64,000 nt of DNA, from NCBI GenBank assembly GCA_963383645.1, contig OY726559.1, positions 115,362,441-115,426,440 on the forward strand. Reading direction: 5' to 3'. The first letter of the stretch is position 1; each line of letters opens with the position of its first letter. The translations under genes and the position numbers were made by a program. The DNA comes from Muscardinus avellanarius. Lineage: Eukaryota; Chordata; Mammalia; Rodentia; Gliridae. Positions 1 to 15,329 of this stretch are shown in pieces. The notes beneath the pieces were generated by a model, which did not search any database, had not been told where the DNA came from, and worked only from the letters and a program-made list of their open reading frames with translations.

Positions 1-206
1 CGCACGCTTGTAATCCCAGCATTCGGCGGGCTGAGACGGGAGAATCGTAGGTTTGCGACCAGCCTCAGCTACTTAGTGATGCCTTTCATAACTAAGTGAG
101 ACCCTGTTTCAAAATAAAGAATAAAAAAATAGGGCAGGGGGTATAGCTCGGAGGTAGAATGCCCCATGGGTTCCATTCCAGACCTGCTTAAAAAAAAAAA
201 AAAAAA
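1..206 (+). mobile_element. B1-dID SINE, 5' end cut by the window
   Basis: The start lacks the first bases of the B1 head. It then has the B1-like part (TGTAATCCCAGCATTCGG), the linker with AATAAAGAATAAAAAA, the tRNA-like ID part with GGGTTCCATTCCAG, and an A-run. Confidence 0.85.
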
Positions 207-509
207 GAATGGAATGCAGGCCAGTGACGCAGCTGAACATCCTACAGTGCACAAGACTGACCTCAAACCTGCAAGGAATTATCGGGTCCAAAGTCTTGTG
301 CCACTGACGAAAATAAAGGCTGGGGTGTAGCTCTAGCAGAGTGCCTCTGAGCCAGTCCCCCGGCACCACGCACGCGAAGTGGTGATTCTATTATTGCCCT
401 TGTTTCCACTTGGACAGGGCTGAAATGATAGCACTGAGCAGCTTAGATATATTGAAAGTCTACATAAATGGATTACCATAGCACTGTCTCCTTTTCCTTT
501 TCAATCTAG

Positions 510-5386
<4,877 letters not shown>

Positions 5387-5670
5387 AGCGACTCCCTGAG
5401 CTGGGCCTGAGCTGGCTGCTGCTGGGCTTCACACGGCGGGGGAAACGGCAGGAAGGAACCAACCACAGAAAGACATGTCATTCCACTCCCGGCTGCAAGC
5501 CAGGAGTCTCCCATTTGCAACCCGCACCACTCATCTAGAATGAAGCAGGATACCCACATTTTTTCCTGATACTCCAGAATCCCCAGTTCCTGAAATCCCC
5601 TCAGCCAGTACTTTTGTTGTTGAAATGTTGTGAACTGTCATATCTGGAATTTTTTTTTCTAAGAAAAACT

Positions 5671-5676
5671 ATTAAA
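5671..5676 (+). promoter_or_regulatory. ILF2: ILF2 polyadenylation signal (ATTAAA)
   Basis: ATTAAA lies 285 bases after the ILF2 stop codon and is followed within 30 bases by a GT/T-rich stretch (GGTTGTCTTTTTCC), as expected of a downstream element. The ILF2 transcript therefore probably ends near 5690-5700. Confidence 0.75.
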
Positions 5677-5855
5677 GTACTTCCTAGTAGGGCTCTTGGT
5701 TGTCTTTTTCCTTGGCATGTGGTGATTTCTGCATTTACTCTACTTTCCATTGCAGGTGAGACTGAGTCAAACACTAAGGTCACAACTTGAAACAATTTGA
5801 ATTAGAGTGCAGAACCTTCCCATGTACCAGAGTAAACTCAAAAACCGTTGAAGCG

Positions 5856-5861
5856 TTTATT
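5856..5861 (-). promoter_or_regulatory. SNAPIN: SNAPIN polyadenylation signal (AATAAA, minus strand)
   Basis: The plus strand reads TTTATT, which is AATAAA on the minus strand, about 410 bases past the SNAPIN stop codon. It is the only canonical signal I see between the SNAPIN and ILF2 3' ends. The two 3' ends come within roughly 150 bases of each other. Confidence 0.7.
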
Positions 5862-6269
5862 GAGTGAAATGGTTCTAGCAATACAGCTGCTGTATTCAGG
5901 CCAGTGCAGTCAACAAGAGGGTGGACAGAGGTCGCCTGCCTGGATTCTTTGTCCTCTACATACTTGGTGTAAACAAAAGGAAGTCGCAGGTAGAGGACAT
6001 GCTGCCGGGCGCGTAGCAAAGGATGCGCTGCTCGGTTAACTAGGCCTAACTAGCTTTAAAAACCAGAGGCCCCAGTTCTTGGAAGGAAGCAAGAGCTGTG
6101 CTGTAAATCCTTGGGGAGCTTGTCCTGCTGGGCGCAGGTTTCCTGCTGCAAACCACAGGGCTGCCTTTATGGTGTCCCAAGGTCGACAGGAATTGTTTCC
6201 CTCATACTGGGACAAGGTTGCTGGGAAGGTACTTGTGCTACTCCGGTCATGGGCCCATCTTCTGTCCTG

Positions 6270-7160
6270 TTACTTGCTTGGGGAACCAGGGGGGTAAACC
6301 CCTGAATCCAGCATTGCCCTCCTGCGGGCTGTTTCCTTGGCAACACTATGGTTTAGCCGCCTCAGCCGTTCCTACAAGACAGGAAGATTTGGAATCTGGT
6401 AACTGCTGTGAAAGGCTTCAGTGGTTAGTCAGCTAGGTGCTGAGAACACCTTAGGCCTGTTCTGTCTCCAAGTCAGTCAAAGCCTATGTAAGAATGTGAA
6501 CGACAGCTGCATGTTGAGGTTATTACAGTGGCACGAACTGACCACTCCCTTTCCTCCCAATTTGAAAATCTTGGCGCCTTTCATTGTGTTGACTGAAATA
6601 ACAGGACAAAGAATCGCTGCTGTAGGAACTGTCTCACCTGGGCATTCTGTAGAATGTTGTTGACCAAGACGACGCGTCTCCTGGCATTCAGCAGCTTCTT
6701 GACATAGGGGTCAAGATCCAGGGCCACCTTCTGGTCCTCGTTGATGCGGCACAGCTCTGGGGGCGGGAGGAAGGAGGCAGCAAGGCGGCGGGGGCCGGGG
6801 GCAACGCAGGCGCAGCCCGCGCTCGCCGAGGGCGGGGTCGGCGGCCGGCGCGGGCTGGTGCGCACTCACCTGTGGCTAGGTTGTCGATCTGCTCCCGGAG
6901 CTCCACCTGGCTCTCTCTGCAAAGAGGCGCAAACGGGCTCCGCGGTCGGCTGGAGGATGCGGCAGCCGGCCCCCGCCCGCCCCCGCCCGCCCCGCCCGCG
7001 CTCGCCGCCCGCCGCACCTGACGGCGTGCACGTGGGAGTCCAGCTGCTGCACCGCCGGCCGCAGGAACTCCAGCAGCCCCTCCGCGAACAGGTCGCGGCC
7101 CGCGGGCCCGGCCACCGGGGTCCCTGCCCCCGACACCGCGGCGGAGCCGGCCCCCGCCAT
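6270..7160 (-). CDS. SNAPIN: SNAPIN, SNAP-associated protein, complete
   Basis: Small coiled-coil protein that binds SNAP25 and is a subunit of BLOC-1 and BORC, acting in vesicle priming, lysosome positioning and late-endosome transport. Coding exons on the minus strand: 7018-7160, 6870-6916, 6638-6756 and 6270-6371 (143, 47, 119 and 102 nt), all GT-AG, giving 136 aa like the human protein. It begins MAGAGSAAVSGAGTPVAG and ends YPPGSPSK. The predicted helical region runs from about residue 37 to 125 (VQQLDSHVHAVRESQVELRE, then ERLRRLNHSVAKETARRRAM). Ser50 in RESQVEL, the known PKA site, is present. The start lies in a GC-rich first exon inside a CpG island. Intron 2 is only 113 bases. The last exon and 3' UTR face the ILF2 3' end. 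Confidence 0.97.
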
Positions 7161-7300
7161 CGCCGCCCGCCTGACGCCGGAACCTGCCGCGAGGGCCGCC
7201 GGGAACGGAGCCGCGCCGCGCCGCGCCGCCAGGGGGCGCCCGAGGGCCAGCCGGACGGCGTCCGAGGCCCGGGCTGGGGCTTGGGGACCGGGCCCAGGGC
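6760..7300 (-). promoter_or_regulatory. SNAPIN: SNAPIN CpG island, first exon and promoter
   Basis: The stretch is very GC-rich and dense in CpG, covering SNAPIN exons 1-2, the short introns between them and about 140 bases upstream of the ATG at 7160. I see no TATA box upstream of the start. A B1-dID SINE in minus orientation begins at about 7305 and marks the upstream edge of the island. Promoter function is inferred from composition and position. Confidence 0.7.
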
Positions 7301-7304
7301 CTTC

Positions 7305-7606
7305 GAGTTCCGAGCTACGCCCCAGCCCTATTTTATTTTTATTTGGAAACAGGGTCTCCCGAGGTTGATGAGTCTGCTTGCTGAATCTGTCCTTGAATCT
7401 GAGATCCTCCTGTCTCAGCCTCCCAAATACTGGGATTATAGGCTTGTCCCATCACACCCAGCTTTATTTTTTTTTATTTTGAGACAAGGTCTTTCTTGCT
7501 AAATTGCTGACAGCTTCCCTAAATCGCATGCCTGTATACCTGAGAGGCTGAGACAGGATAATCGCATGTTTGAGGATAGCCTCAGCAATTTAGTGAGACC
7601 ACCCCC
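7305..7606. mobile_element. SINE fragments abutting the SNAPIN CpG island
   Basis: A minus-orientation copy (about 7305-7464) starts 145 bases upstream of the SNAPIN ATG. A mixed fragment with a plus-orientation B1 3' piece follows. Confidence 0.7.
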
Positions 7607-7610
7607 AGTT

Positions 7611-7615
7611 TTATT

Positions 7616-7650
<35 letters not shown>

Positions 7651-7654
7651 TTTG
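7611..7654. repeat. (TTTA)n microsatellite
   Basis: About eleven TTTA units run in the A-rich tail (complement) of the next minus-orientation SINE. Confidence 0.9.
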
Positions 7655-7858
7655 TTTTTGTGGTACTGGGGTTCCTGGAAGCCCTTCTACCTCCGGGCTA
7701 CACTCCCAGACCTATTTTTACATTTTTATTTGGAAACAGGGTCTCCTGAGCCAGCGCGCGCAGCTGGCTTCGAACCTGCGCGTTCCTCTTGTCTCTGCCT
7801 CCCAAGCTCGGGGATTACAAGCGTGCGCCACCACGCCCTCCGCCCCCCCCCCCCCAGT
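7655..7858 (-). mobile_element. B1-dID SINE, 'GGTTCCTGGAAGCCC' subfamily
   Basis: A minus copy of the variant in which the ID part reads GGGGTTCCTGGAAGCCC instead of GGGGATGGAACCCAGG, so the tRNA B box is lost. Confidence 0.8.
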
Positions 7859-7877
7859 TTTTAAAAAAAGAAATAGA

Positions 7878-8298
7878 GCAGGGTGTGGTGGTGCACACTT
7901 GTAATCCCAGCATTTGGGAGGCCAAGACAGAAGGATCACAGACAGCCTCAGCTACTTTAGGCCCTTTGCAATGCAATGAGACCCTATTTCAAAATAAAGA
8001 ATAAAAAAAAAAGGGGCTGGGGTGTAGCTTGGAGCTAGAATGCCTCCGGGGTTCCATCTCCAGTACCAAAAAAAAAGGAAATTCTGAAGCCGGGCTTGGT
8101 GGTACACGCTTGTAATCCCAGTACTTGGGAGGCTGAGACAGGAGGAGCACAGGCCCACAGCCAGCTTTAGCTAGTGAGGCTCTCTGCAACTTAGTGAGAC
8201 CCTGTTTTGAAATAAAGAACAACAACAAAAAAAATGGGGCTGGGGATGTAGCTAGAGGTAGGATGTCCCTGGGTTTGATCTCCAGCACTGAAAAATAA
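7878..8298 (+). mobile_element. Two plus-orientation B1-dID SINEs
   Basis: Copies at 7878-8078 and 8087-8298. The second runs into a GAAA microsatellite. Confidence 0.85.
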
Positions 8299-8299
8299 A

Positions 8300-8300
8300 A

Positions 8301-8364
<64 letters not shown>

Positions 8365-8387
8365 AGGAAGGAAAGAAAGAAAGAAAA
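8300..8387 (+). repeat. (GAAA)n microsatellite at a SINE tail
   Basis: About twenty GAAA units with two GGAA interruptions expand from the A-rich tail of the SINE before it. Confidence 0.9.
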
Positions 8388-8925
8388 ATAAAAGTCCCTA
8401 GTGGCTCCCAGTTCCCTGGGCTAAGGGGGTGTTTGTGTGCAGAAACCCAGAAACGCTCCTGAAGGGCAGGCCCAGGGATCCGGAGAGGTAAAGGGGCACC
8501 AGAATGTTCAGTTTCAGGAATAGAGGGAGACCAGGCACCAGAAACGCCACAGGAAGATGGTGGTCAGCCGAGCCCCAACCATGGTGGCCTGTTTTACGTC
8601 TTTGTACGCTTTCTGTTATTGGTGATGTTTGCTTCCTGGTATCTTTCTCCCTGGTGATTAAAGGTAACTCTCAGGAGGGGCTGAGGACTTATTTTGAGAG
8701 TAATTAGCAAGAAGGGAGTAGCTAGGACAACCACGAGCTGCGTCACAGCCCGGCTTTGGGAGAGGAAGGCCAGAGACAGAGAGAGACAGTAGAAGAGGAG
8801 AGGAAAACAGTCCAAGTCTTGAGCCCTGAACTGGGCGGGGAGAGCAGAGGCTGCCTGGGCGAGTCGGGAGAAGACCTCAGCGCGAGACAGGCTAGGGTCT
8901 GGATAAGAGGCCTTCGGGGAGCATT
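8388..8925. other. Unique intergenic sequence upstream of SNAPIN
   Basis: No gene, RNA or SINE is recognised. Short open frames on both strands show no family features. Confidence 0.5.
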
Positions 8926-9450
8926 TGGGAGGCTGAGACAGGAGGATGGCAGTTTGAGGACAGATTCACCTACTTAGTGAGGCCCTTTGCAACTCGATGA
9001 GACCCTGTTTCAGAATAAAAAATAGGGCTGGGGGTGTAGCTTGGAGGTAGAATGCCCCTGGGCCATCCCTAGTAACCGCCCCCCCCAAAAAAAAGTAGTG
9101 AGCCAGGCATGGTACTGCATGCCTGTAACCCCAGTACGTGGGAGGCCAAGACAGGAGGATAGCAGATTCAAGAACAGCCTCAGCAATTTAGTAATATCGT
9201 GTTTCAAAATTTTAAAAAGATTTTTTTTTTTCAGCCAGGCATGGTGGCGCACGCTTGTAATCCCAGCGCTTGGGAGGCTGAGACAGGAGGATCGCACAGG
9301 TTCAAAGCCAGCCTCAGCTACTTAGTGAGGCTCTCAGCAATTTAGTGAGACCCTGTTTCCAAATAAAATATAAAATAGGTTGGGGTGTACAATAGCCCAG
9401 AGGTAGACGGCCCCTGGATTCCAACTCCAGTACCACATACACACACACAA
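8926..9450 (+). mobile_element. Three B1-dID copies
   Basis: Copies at about 8926-9095 (5' truncated), 9105-9225 (lacking most of the ID half) and 9235-9450 (full, with a CA-rich tail). Confidence 0.8.
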
Positions 9451-9649
9451 TGTCTCAGCGCCAGTTTCCCCTGCAAAGTAGTGTATTCTGTAATCTGGCT
9501 GGTATTTGAGAGTGCAGACAGAGCTTGAGGGAGGGCGCTCAGGCCAGGGCACTGTTGCCCCAGGTTCGTGAGAGAACAGCTAACTCAAGACGATAAGAAA
9601 GACAAAAAAGTCAAGCACAGTGGTTTGCTTTGGAGACCCAGCTTTTGAA

Positions 9650-9770
9650 GTAGGATCACCAGATAAAATACTTATGCTAAGAAAGTTATTTGTTGTTTAT
9701 CTGAAATTCCAAATTACTTGGTGTCCCCGGTATTTTGATCTGTTTTCTAAGTCTGGCAACCCTGCTTTGA
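9650..9770. repeat. Ancient interspersed repeat remnant
   Basis: Contains ACCAGATAAAATAC, TTGTTTATCTGAAATTC and TCTGGCAACCCTG, words typical of an old placental repeat with inverted halves. The family name is not asserted. Confidence 0.4.
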
Positions 9771-9859
9771 GGATGCACCTTTCTGAAAGGACTGTGGTCT
9801 AACCCAGGGCTTTTATTTTCTTTTTCTTCTTTTCTTTTCTTTTTTTTTTTTTTTCTTTT

Positions 9860-10600
9860 GGCATTGGGGATTGAACTCAGGGGTTGTTATACCAAGCTAT
9901 ACACTCACACTATTTATTTTGTATTCAGCATTGGGTATTGAATCTAGAGGCATTCTACCTCCAAGCTAAACCCCCAGCCTGATTTTGTTTATTTGGAAAA
10001 GGGGTCTAAGTTGCAGAGGGTCTCGATAAGTTGTGGAGGCTGGCTTTGAACTTGAGGACTTGAGATCCCCCTGCCTCAGCCTCCCAAGTACTGGGATTAT
10101 AAATGTGTACCACTATGCTCAGCTCCTTTATAGTTTTTTTTTTTTGTTTTGTTTTGTTTTGTGGTACTGGGGATGGAACCCAGGGGCACTCTACCTCCAA
10201 GCTACACCCCCAGCCCTATTTTTGATTCTTTATTTTGAAACTGGGTCTCACTGAGTTGCAAAGGACCTCGCTTCACTAAGTAGCTGAGGCTGTCAGTGAA
10301 CCATGATTCTCTGGTCTCAGCCTCCCAAATGTTGGGATACAAGTGTGTGCCACCATGCCTGGCTTTCCTTTAGAGGTTTTTTTTTTTTTTTTTTTTTCGG
10401 TCTGGAGATGGAATCCAGCAGCATTTGACCTCTGAACTATACCCCCAGCCCTATTTTTCATTCTTCATTTTGTAAAAGGGTCTCACTAAGTTGCAAAGGG
10501 CCTCACTAAGTAGCCGAGACTGTCCTCAAACTGCTGTCTCAGCCTCCTGTCTCAGCCTCCCAAATGCTGGGATTACAAGCGTGCGCCACCATGCCCGGCT
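9860..10600 (-). mobile_element. Three minus-orientation B1-dID SINEs
   Basis: A diverged copy at about 9860-10124 (with a duplicated ID part), then 10134-10364 and 10377-10600, each with a poly-T start and an ending like the complement of GCCGGGC. Confidence 0.8.
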
Positions 10601-11620
10601 TGGTTCCAAGTATTTTCTTGAAATTGTATCAAAATGGAAAAATTACGAGCAAAAAAATGGCAGAGGCTACCTGAGACCAGGGGAGGGGAAAGAGGAGAGG
10701 ACAAGACAGGCAGAATTGAGTACAGGAAAATTCAGTGACCACGATCCTCCCATGGACCAGCTTTGTGGCTCTTGGCAAACCTGCCCAGCTGCCTGCACAC
10801 AACCTGGGCACTAGGGCGGGATCAGGCTGAGGTGGAGCATGGTGCACAGTCCTGGCCCATCGGCTGCAGTTGATCTGGCTGCTAGCCATTAACCGTGGTG
10901 AGGCAGGGGTGCCTGAGTCTGCCCATCCATCGTCACAAGGCCGGTCAGTCCCAGTGGGAGAAGCCAGAGTTCAGGTTGACTTGGACTCCTCCAATTTGGG
11001 TGTCAGCCTCCGCCCTTTGTGGAACCCCCTCATGAGGCTCTCTCTTGGGGAGAGGGGCCACAGGACGGTGTGGGGGCAATGGCTTTACCTGGGGAGGTCA
11101 AGGCTGTCTTTACACACTTCTTTGGGCCTCTGTTAAGTGCAAGGGCCCGGGGTTGGGATACTCCTGGCTTCCTGGGAGGCCAGAGCTCTGGAGCGCCCTG
11201 ATCTTTCAGCGGAGGGAGGAGGGATCAGCAGGAGGGCGGACAGGCAGGGAGGGGTGTGTGTGGGAAGAGCTGGGCGGGTCATCCCGAGGCCTGTGGTTCC
11301 TGCTGTCTTATCAGTAAGGCTCCTGGGGGGCTGTGTCGTGTCCCCAGGAGTAAACTCTCAGGTCAGACCCAGGACTCTCGCTTATCACCGAGGGGAGAGA
11401 CTGTGGGTGGGACCCTGGCCTGGCAGTGTGGAGGAGTGCACCAGGGGCCTTCAGTCCACTTTTCTCTTTCTCATCTACCTTTCTCCATCTTCTCTGTCTT
11501 CCTCATTCTCAGCCTGGCTCTCCTGAAACTCCTTCAAAAGGATGTCTTCAGTTAAAATCTAAAGGGGAAAACTTCAGGACATTTTGGGGGAATCCCTTTT
11601 TATCCAAGACACTTCCAGAT
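10601..11620. other. Unique intergenic sequence
   Basis: About 1 kb free of young SINEs. Open frames of up to 129 aa are present but overlap each other in several frames and match nothing I recognise. Confidence 0.5.
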
Positions 11621-11990
11621 TTATTTTTTGTGGTACTGGGGATTGAGCCCAAGGACATTTTTGGTTTTGGTGGTACTGGGGATGGAACCCAGGGGCCTTC
11701 TACCTCTGGGCTACACTTCCAGATCATTTTATATTGGAAACAGGATCTCTTAAACCAGCTGAGGCTGGCTTGGAACCTTTGAGATCCTACTGTCTCAGCC
11801 TCCCAAGCAGGGGTTGGGGGGGGGTTTACAAGCTTGCGCCACCACACCCAGCTGAGCCCAAGGACATTTTACCTCTGAAGTACAGACCTAGCCCTAGTTT
11901 TATTTTTTGTGGCACTGGGGATTGAACCCAGGGGCACTCTACCTCTGAGCTACACCCCCATCCCAACTTTATTTATTTGTAAATAAAACC
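11618..11990 (-). mobile_element. Nested minus-orientation SINEs with 17-bp target duplication
   Basis: An inner copy at 11662-11853 is flanked by GAGCCCAAGGACATTTT at 11645-11661 and 11854-11870. The outer ID piece continues to about 11990. Confidence 0.8.
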
Positions 11991-12004
11991 CAACTTTATT
12001 TCTT

Positions 12005-12162
12005 ATTTGGCACACGGTTGTAATCCCAGAATTTGGGAGGCTGGGACAGGATTGTGGTTTGCAGACAGCCTCAGCTGCTTAGTGAGACCCTGTTTCAAAA
12101 TAAAAATAGGGCTGGGGGTATAGCTTGGAGGTAGAGTGCCCCTGGGTTCCATCCCTAGTTCT

Positions 12163-12197
<35 letters not shown>

Positions 12198-12500
12198 TTG
12201 GGGGTATGGCTTGAAGGTAGAATACCTCTGGTTCAATCCCTAGTTCACAAAAATTTAAGAGCTGGACTGTACTGCCCAGAGATAGAAGACACCTAGTTCT
12301 ACCCCCAGTGCACACACTTATAATCCCAATACTTGGGAGTCTGAGACAGGAGAAAGCCTGAGATAGGTTTGAAGCCAGCCTCAAAAACTTAGGCCCTCTG
12401 CAATTTAGTGAGCCCGTTTCAAAATAAGGAATAAAATAGGACTGGAGGTGTAGCTCAGATAGAATACCCTGGGTTCAATCCTTAGTACTACAAAAAAAAG
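12005..12500 (+). mobile_element. Plus-orientation B1-dID copies and lone ID tails
   Basis: A copy at about 12005-12193 ends in a run of some 28 A. ID pieces follow at 12194-12250 and 12256-12310, and a further copy at about 12313-12500. Confidence 0.75.
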
Positions 12501-13220
12501 CCTCATGGAGGCCCTAGCTGCTTGGCCTGCTAGCCTGCCTGCTCAATTCGGTGAGGCCCCGCCCACATCACAGGCCCCAGAGCCATCCTCCACTCACCCT
12601 CTTCACATCCTCTGACCTCCCCCTTTGTGCCCCGAGCCATTGATGCCAGAGCCCCATATGCTGGCTAGATCACTAGTCAGGACATGAGCAGCCCGGAGAG
12701 CCCCTCTCCTGTGGGCCCATGAAGCCATCCGTGAGCAGGGGCAGCCAGGCGGCATCTGGGGCGCTGGCGCTCTGGCACACCTGGCTAAGCGTGGAGATGG
12801 ACATCAGTCTGGAATGTAGTCGTTCCTACAGAGGTCAGAGGGTGGTGTCTAGCCAAGGTTGAGGGTCAGAGGCCAGGAGGTCTGAGTGCATCTGGAGCCA
12901 GAGGAGAGCAAGTGGTGTCCCCAGAGCCAGAGAAACGGGGGCACTAATGCACTTCCCATATTCCCTGGAGAACGGACGGACGCAAGGGCAGGGTCCAGGT
13001 TGCAGGAAGGCTGGGCTGCAGCAGAGGGGCCACAGACCACACCAAGCCCTCTGCCTCCTTCCAAAACTGGTCTGGGTGCTGCTCAGCCGCTGGAAGGTCA
13101 GCGCTGCCTAACGAGGCCCTGGGAGCCCGAGGAGCCACAGTCCCTCTGCTCCCTCACTAGGACTGTGACAGGCGCACACCCTGCCAACTCACTCACTCCC
13201 CACTGCCTAAAGCCTAAAGC
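12501..13220. other. Unique intergenic sequence
   Basis: No SINE and no recognised gene. The open frames seen are not supported by splice signals or motifs. Confidence 0.5.
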
Positions 13221-13224
13221 AAAA

Positions 13225-13604
13225 CTTTTTGTGGCACTGGAGAGTGAAGCTGTAAAGTTTACCTCTAAACTATGCCCCCAGCTCTATTTTATTCTCAAAT
13301 AGGGCCATACTAGATTGGTGTCTCACTACTTGCTGAGGCTGTCCTCCAACCCGCAATCCTCCTCTCAGCCTCCTAAGTCTGCCTGAGCCACCATGCCGGA
13401 CTCAGGTCTATGCTCCTTAGCAATTACGCTGCAGGACACCCACATTCTGATCCATCCCCATCCTGGAGATCCATGGCTCACACTTTTACACCAAGGTTAT
13501 CTATACACCTGCTCTGCTTGGAATATTGTTCTCCCTTCTGTCCTGTTCTTTGGATACTAGGGACTGAACCAAGGGGCATTCCACCTGAGTTGCACTCCCA
13601 GCCT
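13225..13604 (-). mobile_element. Diverged minus-orientation SINE pieces
   Basis: A B1-dID copy at about 13225-13402 and an ID-like piece at about 13545-13604. Confidence 0.6.
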
Positions 13605-13689
13605 CAAGTGGGTGGGACAGGACTTAGCAGAAGGGGTGAAAGGCCACCAGGCACCAACTCACTCCCTGCTCCCCAGGGGGCACATGCCA

Positions 13690-15329
13690 GGGACTGAAGA
13701 TGGCAGAGGCGGGAGCTGATCTCAGCTGACCCTGGGAAGGAGCAGCAGGTGGAGCTGTAGGGTGTACAGCGGATGGGAGGATGATCTTTCATGTGGTAAG
13801 AGAAACAGAGGCAGGTAGAGAGGGCCTGGGCTCCAGTGGCCACCTCCCTCACTGAGACCTCCTGTGGAACACTACCTGCCTCTGGAGTGGAGGGAACCCT
13901 GGACCTGTGGGAATCAGCAGCTGGGAGGTACAATCCTTGTTCCAGCACTGGAGAAGGCACCATCCAATCACTAACCCCCCACTAGCTCCTTCTCCTGTCT
14001 TCCCCAGGACATGCAGGCACCTCATGTCAAACAGGGTTTGTCTAGGTTGTTCTGACCAAAGTTCCCTTTTCTGGCTGGTAAAGCACAGCACCTCCCAGCA
14101 TTTGGGTGCTGGGCAAGGGGAGTTGGTTAGGTACTAGGTTCTTTCCCTTAAACAGCACAAGGCAAGAAGAGCAAACGTGCCAGCATCCAAGGGCTAACCT
14201 GGCTGTTTCCCATAAGCCCAAAGGGTCCTTTCGCTTTGCAGAATGGATAATCGTTCTTCAGGGATTAAATAAAGGCAAAAAACCCTCCTTCTGTCAAAGC
14301 CACATTCCGAAGAACTTTACTACAGCCAGGGAGGGCTCTCAAGTATACAGGGTAACATGTCAGGACGTCATTACAAAAGCTGGAGCACTTCACAGAGCCT
14401 GACAAATGAAAGTCCTGGTTGGATTTGAGAGAACAATTTGTTATAATGAACCAGAAAGACGAGATTCCACTGAAACCAAACAGTTGACAGAATAGAGTTG
14501 AACTTAAACCTTTAAGGGAGAGTCAAATAAAACCAATAAACGAAGCCCAAGACTGGTTTGGGATACACATGACAACAGGTGCCTTTCGCCCCGTGGCTCC
14601 CGGCCTCCCTGTTCCTCCCCGTGGCACACCAACCAAACCAAACGGCTTCTCTTCTGCGTTGCTGACCCAACCCCTTTGGACTGATAGCAGCCAGCAGGAG
14701 AGCTTCAAAGCCTTATCCGATGTCATATCTGATCCAGCACACATGTGCCGCCAATGCAGAAGGTAGACACTTCAAAGCAAAGCTGCCACCAAGTGTAACA
14801 TTACACGATAGGTTGATAGGTGGCAATGTCAATTTTCCCAATTTACTACATTATCAAGGAAGCAAAATGCATTTTTGAGCTCCAGATTTTCTGAATACTT
14901 CTAAGAGGTTTTTAAGAGGATGTAGAACAAAATTCTCTCAGAGCCAGAGCATTAGGGAGGAACGCTGGCTCTTTCTGGGACTTTTGTGGGGTCACAGATA
15001 ACAGAGGAAATGTCAGGATGTCAGTGTAGAATAGGAGAGGGAGGCAGAGGTAGGAAGTGCTCTACCCACAAGGCCAACACATTCATGTTCAAAGTAAAGT
15101 TTGGGAGAAGGGGGGACCCCAACCAAACCAAAGAAAAAAGGGCTTCGTACAACACAGTATCAAAAGTAAAACACACACACTAAACGCACAAACTGGCGGC
15201 AGGTAAGTCCATGTAGCCTATTATAATAGGTCCTTCCAGCATCAGTCAGGTGTCTTCCCATCTGCTATCCCAAGGTTATTTACAGCCGTGGTGACTTGAA
15301 CAAGAGTCTCTCTCAGGGGCAGGCGGGCT
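13690..15329 (-). other. CHTOP: Probable CHTOP 3' UTR and flank, 3' end not resolved
   Basis: This is SINE-free unique sequence immediately downstream (minus strand) of the CHTOP stop codon. I found no canonical AATAAA or ATTAAA on the minus strand here, only weaker variants (AGTAAA complements near 14312 and 14838). Two AATAAA motifs near 14527 and 14535 are on the wrong strand. The transcript end is therefore left open. Confidence 0.4.

Noticed and set aside
6741..7502. 253-aa plus-strand open frame across the SNAPIN start
   Set aside because: It is antisense to SNAPIN exons in a CpG island, where stop codons are rare, and its end runs into a SINE. It has no protein features.
14527..14541. 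Two plus-strand AATAAA motifs near the CHTOP 3' end
   Set aside because: Wrong strand for CHTOP, and no plus-strand gene ends here.
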